Assembly (NCBI GenBank): GCA_022495995.1
Contig: JAFEMH010000340.1
Location: 552,501 to 616,500 of the forward strand
From: Adenophora triphylla var. japonica
Lineage: Eukaryota; Streptophyta; Magnoliopsida; Asterales; Campanulaceae
Reading direction: 5' to 3'
Length of the DNA stretch: 64,000 nucleotides
In this document: piece after piece, positions 45,055-55,276 of the stretch
Position numbering within the stretch: the first letter of the stretch is position 1
Layout of the letters: every line of letters begins with the position of its first letter
Made by a program: the position numbers and the translations under genes
Notes under the pieces: model-generated
Databases searched by the model: none
The model's input: only the letters and a program-made list of their open reading frames with translations
Told to the model about the DNA's origin: nothing

Positions 45055-46814
45055 TGTAACGATGTGTGTTGCCTTTTTCGCGGGAAAAATTCGATTTTTG
45101 CGTTTCTTTGAAAAACCAAATAAAACCGGAAAAAACGGAGTCGCCACGCCATTTTAATTTTGAAGGGCCAAAACTTTGAAAAAAGCCCGAGATCAGAGAT
45201 TTAGGTTCGGAGGTCATGTTACGCGTCGGGAAGGACGTTAGTGTGCACCCGACGCGCCTCGTAAAACGAGTCTTCCAAGCTGAAAATCATTTGTGTGTGT
45301 GTGTGTGTGTGTGTTTTGGCCAAAATAAGTTGAAACTGGAAAAAGTAAAAATTGGGATGTCTTTTAAGACTTTAAACTGATCCCATGATTTTTTGGAGAA
45401 TTTTTGGTTTGAGATTTGGTACTCAAAAAACCCTTTGAAGTTGAGAAGTCACTTCTGCCAGAAGAAAATGGCAGCAGACACCTGATTTTGAAATGGATTC
45501 AAGGGTCCTAAAACTTCATAATCTGGATGAACTCAGAGAATGAAAATTTCTCTAGACTCCTTGAATAAACTTTGTGTGAAAGAAATTTCCATTTTGGAGA
45601 AGATTTGAGGGGTCAAAACCTTCTGGAAACCTCAGATATGAGATCTGGATTCCCAGAAGCTGATGAACTAGCCTCTGAAAGAAAAATTGAAAAGAGGAGT
45701 TTTACTCACCCAAAAAATAAGGTAAAAATATGTCTGGAAAGCTCTGGATGTTGGCTACAAAAAGTGTTTTGTAGTCAACACCAAATTCCAAGTTCATCTG
45801 TGTCCAAAAATTAAGACCATGGACTGAGGTCTGAGAAAATTGCTACTGGACAGCAACTTCTCAAGAAAGAAAATATGATTTTAAGGGGGATTTTGCATCC
45901 ATGCTTGTCCCCATTTCCCTAGGTTTTGGTTAGTGATCACTAGACATTGTAGTGGTGAATCAACTATACCAAACCATCCTTGGGGTACATTAGGACTAAG
46001 CATTTCATTTGCTTGGGGAGGGGATTTTACCCTTTGAAATCAAGATTTAGTGCTTGAAAATGGTTTTTTAGGGTTTTGAAAGTGCATTTTTGCAAGTAAG
46101 AAAGAAAAGCTTTGAAAATAATGTTGATCTTTGTAGAAGATCATCCATGGAGATGGTCTTCCATGGTGATCTTCTTAGATCTAGAGAAAAAAGATGAAAG
46201 AACTACATTTTGTAGTTTGAAGATGCATGCATGGATGAGATTTAGGGTTAGGAAGAGGAGGGTTTACCAATCTTCCTTGTGTTCTTGAGTGTTTGGCTTG
46301 AGTGTATGAGTGTTTAGGGATTTAATATGAGAGTGAGTGGATGAGTATGAGTTGGGAAAGATTGGAAAGAAAAAGGTGACAATTCTTGAGAATTCTCACC
46401 GTTTTCTCTCTATATTTCGCCGTAACTTCGTTGCTATTGTGTTCTTCCTCCTTATTTTTGTGATTTGGAGGGCTCAATTTATAGCCCTCCTGAAAATGCA
46501 AAGGTATCCGCGCGGACAAGGTCGATAGGCGTGCACTTGTTCATTAATTACGGCTCCGGCCTTAGACGGGAAGAATAAAAATTCAAAAAAACCAAATTAA
46601 CGGCCGAGTTTTGTGTTTCCAGCCTTTCTATTTATGGTTTTATTCTTTTGTTTTGCTTTTTAAGATGCTTTTCTTGGTTTAACTTCATTTGGCAATGCCC
46701 ATTCTACCCTCCCTTTGTTAGAAATGTTAGGATAGTTAGGAATTGTTAGAAATGTTATAACTTTCGTTAATTTTATAACGAAAATTCTAACAAGCTCAAA
46801 TTGGAGCACTTACA
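45055..46814 (-). repeat. 5' LTR of the Gypsy element
   Basis: It matches 27957-29717 along its length. Most differences fall in about 46395-46620. Confidence 0.92.
46467..46490 (-). promoter_or_regulatory. TATA region in the Gypsy 5' LTR, inside an inverted repeat
   Basis: The minus strand reads TATAAAT (46477-46483), flanked by perfect arms GGAGGGCT (46467-46474) and AGCCCTCC (46483-46490). Upstream in the transcriptional sense is the palindrome TCCGCGCGGA (46507-46516). Same layout in the 3' LTR. Confidence 0.65.
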
Positions 46815-46819
46815 CCTGC

Positions 46820-48537
46820 TCATCCCTCTTTGTCTTCTAAATCCACTTCACTCCAACTTTCCTCGCTCCATTAGGTAATTCTGTGAGTACCCATGTTTTG
46901 TTTTTCTCGATGGAGTGTATTTCATTGTCCATTGCATGCCTCCATTTTTATTCCCTCACTGCATCTTCAAAAGACACCGGATCATCTGGTTCGCTATCTT
47001 GACCATATAAGCATGCATACTGTATGCAACTTCATCTTCTCCATCAGTACTTAATCCTTCACCACTAACATAGTCTCCCATCCATGTTGGAGCTCTTCTC
47101 TCTCTACCTTGTGTCTCTACTCTTACTGTACTACCCCCTTCATTTCCTTCACTATTTTCTTCTTCGCTATCTAATTCCATATCTATTTCATCATCTGCAT
47201 TAAATCCTTCTTCATTGTGTCCTACTTCTCTATCTTCTCCCTCACTTTCATCACTACTAAAATCATTATCTCCCCACGTTAATTCAGCTCTTATTTTTCC
47301 TTCATAATCTTTTTCCCAATCCCAACTTCTTTCTTCTTCAAATACAACATCCTTACTAACTACAACTCTCCTTGTCTTAGGATCAAATAACCTATATCCT
47401 TTAGACTCATTACTAACTCCCAACAAAATACACGAAAAACTTTTATCATCTAATTTACCTCGTTTATCTTCTGGAATATGGACATGAGCAACACAACCCA
47501 AAATTCTGAAATGGTTGACAGATGGTTTCATTCCGCTCCATGTTTCTTGTGGAGTCATATTCTTCACAGCGAACGTAGGACACCGATTGAGAAGGTAGAA
47601 TGTCCACACCACAGCTTCAGCCCAAAATGTTTTTGGTACTTTCTTGGCGGTCAGCATGCATCGAACCATGTTCATCACAGTCCGATTCTTCCTCTCGGCA
47701 ACCCCATTTTGGTGAGGAGTGTAGGCTGTAGTAAGTTGGTGCTTGATTCCTTGCTCTACACAGAAATTGTCAAAGTCTTTTGACGTGAATTCTCCACCTC
47801 GATCTGTCCTCAAACACTTTATAGCTTCACCCGCTTCCTTTTCCACAAGTTTCTTGAATTTCTTAAAGCAATCAAGATCTTCTGACTTCTCTGTTAACAA
47901 AAACACCCACGCCTTGCGGCTGAAATCATCAATAAAGCACAACATATACCTCTTTCCACTATTGAATATGGGCTCAATGGGACCACAAATATCAGCATGA
48001 ACAAGTTCGAGAACCATGCTTGACCTCCATTTACTGCTCTTTGGAACTCAATTGCAGTGTTGCTTCCCTACAAAACAATCCGTACAAGCGACCTTCGATG
48101 CTTCTAGATGAGGAAGACCATTAACCATCTTCTTCATTTGTAGGGTTCTCAACCCTTTATAACTCAGGTGGCCATACCTCTACCTCTGGTGCCATAAGTA
48201 TGTAGGATCTGAAACAGTAGTATGGAGGCATTCTTCGGAAGCTCGGTTTGAGGTAGACACGCCTTCATGGATTAAGATGAACATTCTATTCGAGGTTACT
48301 TCAGTCTGAGCAATCAGGCCTCGTGTTGGGTGATAAACACTGCATCTCCCATCCTTTATCAGAATCGCCAATCCCTTTTCTTGCAACTGACCAACACTTA
48401 GTAAGTTGTTTCTTAAATCTGGAACATAATACACATCTCTAATAACAAATGAGGTGCCATTAAATACAAGCTTCACACTCCCTTTTCCAACCACATCCAT
48501 TTTTGAATTATTTCCAAATTTCACAGAAAGTTGAATT
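46820..48537 (-). pseudogene. Split Copia element: GAG-pre-integrase and integrase
   Basis: The main frame 48017-46956 (353 aa) is an integrase core: Asp in HADICGPIE, Asp in RTDRGGEFTS, Glu in NGVAERKNR, followed by the acidic Copia C-terminal region. Upstream (48524-48180, same frame) is the protease tail/GAG-pre-integrase region ending DPTYLWHQR. A 6-bp AGAGGT duplication there introduces a stop near 48180, and a second stop lies near 48048. Downstream the text ELPNGARKVGVKW marks the start of RT, cut at 46814 by the Gypsy element. The CACTA element separates this piece from gag. Confidence 0.85.
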
Positions 48538-48554
48538 CACTACTACATTTTTGA

Positions 48555-48870
48555 GCTAATGTAACGCCAATTTTCGTTGCATTAGGGCCCAAAAACCGTT
48601 ACATTAGGCCTCATGTAATGCCAAATGGCCGTTGCATTCTCTTGCGTTGCATTAGGTCTAATGCAACAACATAGTAAGCTAATGTAACGCCCGAGCTTTG
48701 GCGTTGCATCAGGTAAATACCTGATGCAACGCCAATTTTAAAACTATATGAACACCTGATGCAACGCCAAAAAGTAGATGAGTACCTAATGCAACCCCAA
48801 TTTAAAAAATAGTTGAATACCTAATGTAATGCCAAAAATTAGAAGCACACCTAATGTAACGGCTGTTGTT
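48555..48870. repeat. CACTA left subterminal repeats
   Basis: At least ten alternations of AATGTAACGCC and GTTGCATTAG-type motifs in both orientations just inside the terminus. Confidence 0.85.
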
Positions 48871-49124
48871 ATGTATTAATATTGATTACTAATAGTAATA
48901 TATATACAATTAAATAATAAAAAATATTATATAAAAAATTAATTGACATGATAATCAACAAGTAATGACAAACTTCATTCCCAAAAGATACATAATATAT
49001 ATATGTACAAATGACAACGTGTCATCGACACATACTAATTACATAATATAAGTGGTAAAAACCTAACAAGTTTTTAACATAACAAAGAAAAGTAGATAAG
49101 TTCCGTGACAAAAGTACATAACAA

Positions 49125-49857
49125 GTTTTGTGTCCTGATGTATTCGACTGTAATCATCATAAGAATTTTTCTGACATTCACGTGAAGCTGCCTCTACTGG
49201 TACCCATTCCTTTGGTCTTTCAGTTCTTTCCCTGTCACATACAAATTAATGAATTATATACAGTAAATAAATAAATAAATAATATCATTAGCAAGCAGAT
49301 ACCAATGTTCATGTTTTTCAGTTCAAACAGATATCTTGGCATGGACCCAGAGGAATTTGAGATTCAATTGCACACGACTTATGAAATAGAATGTGGAAAA
49401 TGATACATACAGAGGAAGAGACAAATAGGGCCAACGCGTATCTTGAGCATAAGCATGTATCAGCAATAACCCAAATTGTAGTACAGTCAACAGAGCCTCC
49501 CACAGAGTGATAACATTTGGAGTCCATACCTGTCGAGCAAATTTCATTACAAAATCTCTGACACCAGGATGCCAGAGAAAATAAAAATATAAATTTCTGG
49601 TTATATACTTGTAAGACATTTCATGTGTACATGCACAGATGAAAGAAGGGCTAAGCACATCTAACAAAGGCATTCTCTTACCTCTAATATTATGTACAGC
49701 CAAATGTAAGCCCAAAATGACCGAAAGAGCTCTACAATCCAAACTCCCAAATCTGATATCTTTTTCAGTTCTCCAGATTTTGGTACCACAACACAAACTG
49801 CATGGATAGGAAACAGGTCGAATGCAGCAGAACCAACAAGCGTTCCAGGACCCAAAC
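49125..49857 (-). pseudogene. Captured fragment of an MHX-like Mg2+/H+ exchanger gene
   Basis: Three exons with proper splice sites read leftward. 49682-49857 is bounded by CAATAG and GTAAGA and encodes [17 protein letters not shown] with an [13 protein letters not shown] helix. 49411-49529 encodes [26 protein letters not shown] and RWPYLSLP. A terminal piece from 49231 encodes ERPKEWVP. This text matches my recollection of plant MHX, the vacuolar cation/proton exchanger of the Na+/Ca2+ exchanger superfamily, including the GSAAFDLF ion-binding repeat. Only the middle and part of the C-terminal half are present, so it is a transduplicated fragment and not a working gene. Confidence 0.72.
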
Positions 49858-50112
49858 CTATTGTTTTGAAGAGATGTCATGAAATTTCAATCATCTGTGA
49901 GAAACAATAGCAAAAATAAAACAAGACGATCTTAACCTATTTCCTGTAGATTTCCATAAGCCGATTACGTCAGAAAACTAAAGTGCATAGTTTTTTCCTG
50001 AGCAGAAATTCATCAATCATGGCAGAATATTCACTAATAGTATGGTATACCAAAGGAAAATAAGTTTGTATTATTATGTGAGATCACAACTTACTTGTTC
50101 ATGACAACTTAC

Positions 50113-50256
50113 TTGTTCATGACAGTAACCAAGAGCAATGACTCTTGAGTAGGTTTCAGATTTGGCAAATTTCCTGGAGAACAAACCACTTCCATAAGTA
50201 ACATCTACAAGAATACCACCTTCTGCCGGTTTAAAGTACTCCTGAGCCATGTTGAA
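50113..50256 (-). pseudogene. Captured methyltransferase exon, SAM-binding motif
   Basis: Bounded by CTGCAG (acceptor) and GTAAGT (donor). The peptide AQEYFKPAEGGILVDVTYG and SGLFSRKFAKS matches the GG-x-x-x-D-x-x-x-G-S-G-x-F-x-R motif I of plastid At1g78140/At2g41040-type SAM-dependent methyltransferases, with Tyr where Cys is usual. A 20-bp tandem duplication at the 3' edge doubles the splice donor. Confidence 0.6.
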
Positions 50257-50443
50257 CTGCAGCATGTAACAACGCGGGAAAGTTTTCATTATTTTCTCCC
50301 CTCGCAACTTTAGCAGCAAAGTCCTTCAACAAAGCCTGTCTGGCATAGTAGAGCAGTGGATTAGAGATAATCCCTGCTGTAAATAGACTCTTCGAGTTTC
50401 TAGCATCAGAAGTCATGTTTGTAGGTATAACATTTGATTCCAA
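50257..50443 (-). other. Coding-like segment of unknown origin in the CACTA element
   Basis: The peptide PLLYYARQALLKDFAAKVARG and its continuation is helical and gene-like but is not recognised. It lies where the intron between two methyltransferase exons should be, so it may come from another captured gene. Confidence 0.3.
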
Positions 50444-50809
50444 TGTGGTTTAGATGAAAGTAATATCATGCTTCTGAATTAATTTGATCAAGTTCGAAAA
50501 TTCTGCAAGGGTTGACAAATGTGTGATCCTCACACTAGCAGAGTGTGTGCCGTCAAAATTTTCAGAACTGCTTTTTGTTCTTATTTCCATAAATCAAAAT
50601 AGAATTTGCTAATTAGATTGAAATGATCCTTTAACAAATGATAAGAAGCATAATAATATATTAATATTATCAAAGAATGATCCAAATTTATGACTATGAC
50701 TCACACAATGACCACCAGTTCATCTATAATATTCCATTTCACATTGTTTCACAGTTCAACTCAGCAATTACGCTATGCAACTAAATATAGAATTCAGACA
50801 ATATAAGAC

Positions 50810-50950
50810 CTGAACAACTCGGTTCCAGCTGGTTTAAATTCAGTGTACTCTTTGGTTCCAGCAATAACTGTGAGATCAAGATAGATGTTTTTGCTTGAAT
50901 ATGACTTGTTGCACTTGGTGCATTTAAATCCAGACCTGTAGATTGCTGGC
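50810..50950 (-). pseudogene. Captured methyltransferase exon, CxxC segment
   Basis: Bounded by CTGTAG and GTCTTA. It encodes PAIYRSGFKCTKCNKSYS and LDLTVIAGTKEYTEFKPAG, ending in ELFR. This is the segment before the catalytic domain in At1g78140-type plastid methyltransferases, including its CxxC pair. It belongs with the exon at 50113-50256; order and strand are correct. Confidence 0.65.
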
Positions 50951-51208
50951 CTACAGGTTAAAAGAATTTAAGTCAATGACAAAATGGAAATCTCAAGTAG
51001 AAACCAACAAACTCATCCAATACCCTTTCCAACACATCTCGTAATCACATGAAAAGAAAAAGGAAAAGAAAAATTCCTTCTTCCAGAAATAAATGAAACC
51101 CAATAGGAGAACTTGAAGTTTGAGCCCTAGGTTTGTCAAGCAGATATTTTATCAAATTGGGTTTCAAATACACAAGGGGCTATCATCTCTCAATTGACTG
51201 TGAATTAC

Positions 51209-51286
51209 CAGGCAGCTATATGCAACATCACACATCTGGTTACCAAGGGTAGACAGCTCCCAGTCAAGAATGCCAATCACTCTATC
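51209..51286 (-). pseudogene. Captured exon of an IBR3-like acyl-CoA dehydrogenase
   Basis: Bounded by CTGCAG and GTAATT. It encodes DRVIGILDWELSTLGNQMCD and VAYSCL. The ILDWELSTLG segment is the metal/catalytic loop of the aminoglycoside-phosphotransferase-like domain at the N terminus of plant IBR3 (peroxisomal, indole-butyrate response) and its animal ACAD10/11 homologues. A single exon, not a gene. Confidence 0.65.
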
Positions 51287-51554
51287 CTGCAGGATCAACA
51301 ATAGTTTTTGCATATGTGACCATATAAAAGGAGAAATTACATCAAAATGTATATTGTGCATAAATGCATCTGTCTATTCTCTTGAAGCAAATTGAGCATG
51401 ATAAATCATTTACCCATACTTTAAATGGCATAGATTTCATAAAATTGTCATCAATTAAGGGAAGATTTTGAAGCCCTAGAAAAATCCCCGAATTCGAAAC
51501 CCTAGTTCTAGACAAATCGCGCTCAAATCAAGACTCAAATCAGAAAATCTCAAG

Positions 51555-51893
51555 TAAAGAAAGCTTACCCCAAGTTGGCGAGTGATGTGAGAAAGCATGT
51601 CGATCCCTATGAGCGTGAAGAGGGAGGCGGGTTAGCGTTGGAACTGGGAGTGAATCACTCGAAGGATATGGCGGCAAATGACGTTTCTTTGTTGTAGCCA
51701 TTGATGATCTCTTCTTCCCTTCTCTCCTTGGCAGTGGGGGAGAAAACGGCGTTTTGCTGTAATTCGTCATAGATAGATTTGGCTTTTGGGGTGGGACTCT
51801 GTGTGTGTGTTTGTGGTTTATGAGGTACAGATTTTGGGGGAGCGGGAGATGAGAAGGAGGGGAAGATAATTCAAATTTAGGACTAATCAACAT
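51555..51893 (-). other. Possible captured first exon, origin unknown
   Basis: An open minus-strand frame ends at a splice-donor-like GTAAGC (about 51570) and includes MATTKKRHLPPYPSSD. The composition is that of a plant leader and N terminus. It is not recognised; a fourth source gene is possible. Confidence 0.3.
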
Positions 51894-51969
51894 TTAAAAT
51901 AGTCTTCTTTATTCAAAAAAATAAATAAATGTTAATATACAATATAAAATTTAACAGAAACTGTTAAAA

Positions 51970-53560
51970 AGTATAGGGCATAGGGTATATCCTATAGGGT
52001 ATAAGGCATAGGGTATAGAGTATACCCTATAGGGTACAGGGTATAGGGTATAGAGTGTAGGGTATAGGGTATAAGGTATAGGGTATAGGGTATAAGGCAT
52101 ATGGCATATGGCATAGGGCATATGGTATAAGGTATAGGGTATATGATATAAGGTATATGGTATAGGATATACCATATATGGTATAGGGTATACCCTATAG
52201 GGTACATGATATAGAGAATAGGGTATAAAGTGTAGGGTATAGGGTATAAGAAATAGGGTATAAGGTATAGGGTATAGGGTATACCCTATAGGGTATAGGG
52301 TATAGGACATAGGGTATAGGGTATACCCTATAGGGTACAGAGTATAGGGTATAGGGTATAGAGTGTAGAGTATAAGGTATAGGGTATAGGGTATAAGGTA
52401 TAGGGCATAGGGCATAGGGTATAGGGTATACCCTATAGGGTACAGGGTATAGGGTATAGAGTGTAGGGTATAGGGTATAAGGTATAGGGTATAGGGTATA
52501 AGGCATAGGGCATATGGCATAGGGCATATGGTATAAGGTATAGGATATATGATATAAGGTATATGGTATAGGATATACCATATATGGTATAGGGTATACC
52601 CTATAGGGTACATGGTATAGAGAATAGGGTATAAAGTGTAGGGTATAGGGTATAGGGTATAAGGAATAGGGTATAGGGCATAGGGTATAGGGTATAAGGT
52701 ATAGGGTATAGGGTATACCCTATAGGGTATAGGGCATAGGATATAGGGTATACCCTATAGGGTACAGAGTATAGGGTATAGGGTATAGAGTGTAGAGTAT
52801 AAGGTATAGGGTATAGGGTATAAGGTATATGGCATATGGCATAGGGTATAGGGTATACCCTATAGGGTACAGGGTATAGGGTATAGAGTGTAGGGTGTAG
52901 GGTATAGGGTATAGGGTATAAGGTATAGGGTATACCCTATAGGGTATAGGGTATAAGGTATAGGGCATAGGGTATACCCTATATCCTATATGGTATATAG
53001 GGTATACCATATAGGGTATAGGGTACAGGGTATAGCGTATAAGGTATAGGGCATAGGACATAGGGTATAGGGTATACCCTATAGGGTATAGGATATACCC
53101 TATAGGGTACAGAGTATAGAGTGTAGGGTATAGGATATAGGGTATACCCTATAGGGTATAGGGTATAAGGCATAGGGCATAGAGTATAGGGTATAGGGTA
53201 TAAGGTATAGGGTATACTCTATAGGGTATATGGTATAGGGTATAATGTATAGGGCATAGGGCATAGGGTATACCCTATAGGGTATAGGGTATACCATATA
53301 GGGTATAGGGTATACCATATAGGGTATAGGGTATACCATATAGGGTATAGGGTATAGGGTATAGAGTGTAGGGTATAGGGTATAAGGTATAGGGCATAGG
53401 GCATAGGGTATACCCTATAGGGTATAAGGCATAGGACATAGGGTATAAGGTATACCTTATAGGGTACAGGGTATAGGGTATAGAGTGTAGAGTATAGGGT
53501 ATAGGACATAGGGCATAGGGTATAGGGTATAGTGCATAGGGCACAAGGTACATTAGCCCG
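51970..53560. repeat. TATAGGG heptamer array (telomere-like)
   Basis: About 1.6 kb of TATAGGG units with variants (CATAGGG, TATAAGG, TATACCC) and regularly spaced palindromic switches GGGTATACCCTATAGGGTA. TATAGGG differs from the plant telomere repeat TTTAGGG at one base. A higher-order pattern of roughly 110-130 bp is visible. The Tyr/Pro/Leu-rich open frames across it are repeat translations. Confidence 0.93.
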
Positions 53561-53760
53561 CCTTAAAAAAGAGGAAATTATTTTGGCGTTGCATTAGTAA
53601 TTTATAGGGTATAGAGTGTAGGGTATAGGGTATAGGACATAGGGTATATGGTATAGGGCATAGGGCATAGGGTATAGGGTATAGGGCATAGGGCACAAGG
53701 TACATTAGCCCGCCTTAAAAAAAAGAGGGAATTATTTTGGCGTTGCATTAGTAATTTAGC
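53549..53760 (+). repeat. Direct duplication at the end of the heptamer array
   Basis: TACATTAGCCCGCCTTAAAA and the following GGCGTTGCATTAGTAATTTA occur at 53549 and again at 53701, separated by a short TATAGGG piece. Confidence 0.85.
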
Positions 53761-53980
53761 CGTTACATTAGAAAAATCTAATGTAACGCCAAAAAAATCT
53801 AATGTAACGCTGAGATCAAAGCCGTTGCATTAATCAAAATGTGCCGTTACATTAGCTCGTCGTTGCATTAGACTCGTTACATTAGCTCTGGCGTTGCATT
53901 AGATTCCTTACATTAGCTCTGGCGTTGCATTAGATGCGTTACATTAGCTCTGTTGTTGCATTAGATGCGTTACATTAGGT
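53575..53980. repeat. CACTA right subterminal repeats
   Basis: Repeated GCGTTGCATTAG and GTTACATTAGCTC motifs up to the terminus, mirroring the left end. Confidence 0.85.
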
Positions 53981-53999
53981 CAAAAATGTAGTAGTGATT

Positions 54000-54973
54000 C
54001 CATCGACTAAATCGAAAAACATACCTTTATCACCACACATATGGTTGGAACATCCAAAATCAAGAAACCAAACATCCTTCCTCTTTGCATTATTTCCTTC
54101 TGTATATGCCATTAAGAGCAGTTCTTCATCGTCATCTAGTTGTGCATAATTAGCCTCCCTATTCCATGTAGGGCATTCATTCTGATAATGTCCAAGATTA
54201 TGACATTTAAAACACTCCACAGTTGCTCTTGTGGATGCATGACGCCCTCTCCCTCGACCTCTACCACTGTCTCTAGATGGTGCTCTATCACCTCTGCCTC
54301 GGCCCCTGCCTCTTCCTCCTTCTACTTTAAACGCTTGATCACATTCTTTACCTTCTGTGCTACTTCTTCTGAATTTCTGCTCATGAACCACCAGAGTGCT
54401 TTGGAGTTCATCTACAGAAATGTTTGATGTGTCTTTGTATTCTTCAATAGAGACTACCACATAAGTAAATCTCTCTGTTAATGTGCGTAGTATCTTCTCA
54501 ACCACCTTGGAGTCGGGCATGTCTTCACCATTGCTGCGCATCTTATTTGCAACTGACATTACTCTTGCAAAGTACTCAGTGATAGTCTCTCCCACCTTCA
54601 TCTCCAGTACCTCAAAATCTCTCCTTAAGGAATTAAGAAGAGATTTCTTTACTCGGTCATTGCCTCCAAACTTTCTCTTCAGGGAATCCCACACAATTTT
54701 AGACGTTCTTCTATCCAAAATCTGTTCAAAGACTACACGATCAATAGCCCTGAACAGATAGTGTTTCACCTTGCAATCTTTAGTTTTGGTACTCTCCAAA
54801 TCCTCATTTGGTTGATCAGACAAGACTGCTCCAGCACGAGATTCTTCATAACCATTCTCAATCAATCTCCATATCCCTTTTGCTCATAGTAGATTCTCCA
54901 TCAACTCGCTCCAATGGTCACAATGATGACCATCAAACAAGGAAATTTTGTTGGAACCCTTCTCCTCACTCAT
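54000..54973 (-). pseudogene. gag: Split Copia element: gag and start of protease
   Basis: The first ATG (54971-54973) opens MSEEKGSNK, but TGA at 54884-54886 stops it. The same frame continues (54865 down) through the UBN2 capsid region, an Arg/Gly-rich segment (GRGRGRGD) and the zinc knuckle CFKCHNLGHYQNEC, to the protease site WFLDFGCSNHM. The usual D-S/T-G is D-F-G here, so the active site is altered. The frame is cut at 53996 by the CACTA element, whose other side continues at 48537. Confidence 0.85.
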
Positions 54974-55032
54974 TTGTTTCTTTCTTGTGTGTAAGACTGC
55001 TGCTCACTCTCAACCTGGCTCTAATACCAGTT

Positions 55033-55271
55033 TGTAGAGAAATATAGAACACTAAAACTGGTGCGAAAGCTACTGCATTATAAAACTAAACATGGTTGTT
55101 TAAATAGCCTACAAAAATAACAACTTTGCCTAAGGATTAGCTAACAAGAAAACTAAAACAAATATCCTAACTAACCCTACAGATTGGGTCATTATTGAAA
55201 GAGTTAACAACTACTTCCTAAACATCAGGTCAAGCAACTACTTTCTGAAAACTAGCTCAAACATCCTTTCA
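55033..55271 (-). repeat. 5' LTR of the split Copia element
   Basis: 239 bp; lies next to the minus-strand primer-binding site at 55018-55030. Confidence 0.9.
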
Positions 55272-55276
55272 CTTAC

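Larger units (their letters stand above)
27957..46814 (-). mobile_element. Tat/Ogre-like Gypsy LTR retrotransposon, 18.9 kb
   Basis: The LTRs are 27957-29717 (1761 bp) and 45055-46814 (1760 bp), with an exact CCTGC duplication (27952-27956, 46815-46819). The minus-strand primer-binding site (complement of 45036-45052, GGGCGACTACTGGGGAC) abuts the right LTR. On the minus strand gag, protease, RT/RNase H and integrase are recognisable in Gypsy order but heavily frameshifted. Between integrase and the 3' LTR, plus-strand (antisense) genes and long tandem arrays occupy about 7.5 kb. Large size, antisense ORFs and 3' tandem repeats are hallmarks of the Tat lineage. The near-identical LTRs (about 1% different outside one patch) conflict with the badly broken coding region. 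Confidence 0.87.
48538..53996. mobile_element. Gene-capturing non-autonomous CACTA transposon (Pack-CACTA), 5459 bp
   Basis: The ends are CACTACTACATTTTTGA (48538) and its complement TCAAAAATGTAGTAGTG (ending 53996), with a 3-bp ATT duplication (48535-48537, 53997-53999). Subterminal repeats of AATGTAACGCC / GGCGTTGCATTAG fill about 48555-48870 and 53570-53980. There is no transposase. The interior holds exons from at least three unrelated nuclear genes on the minus strand and a long TATAGGG array. It interrupts the protease region of the surrounding Copia element, which proves that it transposed as a unit. Confidence 0.9.
26307..55271 (-). mobile_element. Copia LTR retrotransposon split by a Gypsy and a CACTA element
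   Basis: The LTRs are 239 bp each (26307-26545 and 55033-55271), TGTAGAG...CTTTCA, with an exact CTTAC duplication (26302-26306, 55272-55276). The minus-strand primer-binding site is the complement of 55018-55030 (CTGGTATTAGAGC) and the purine tract TTAAGGGAGAGTA is next to the left LTR. Gag, protease, integrase, RT and RNase H read leftward in that order. Removing the Gypsy (27957-46814) and CACTA (48538-53996) insertions with one duplication copy each leaves about 4.6 kb, normal for a small Copia element. In-frame stops in gag, integrase and RT show that it is dead. Confidence 0.88.

Noticed and set aside
49125..51893. A real multi-exon host gene on the minus strand
   Set aside because: The exons match different unrelated proteins and are bounded by CACTA ends inserted in a Copia gene, so they are captured fragments.
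51951..53553. Several long Tyr/Pro/Leu-rich open frames
   Set aside because: They are translations of the TATAGGG array in different frames, with no coding signature.
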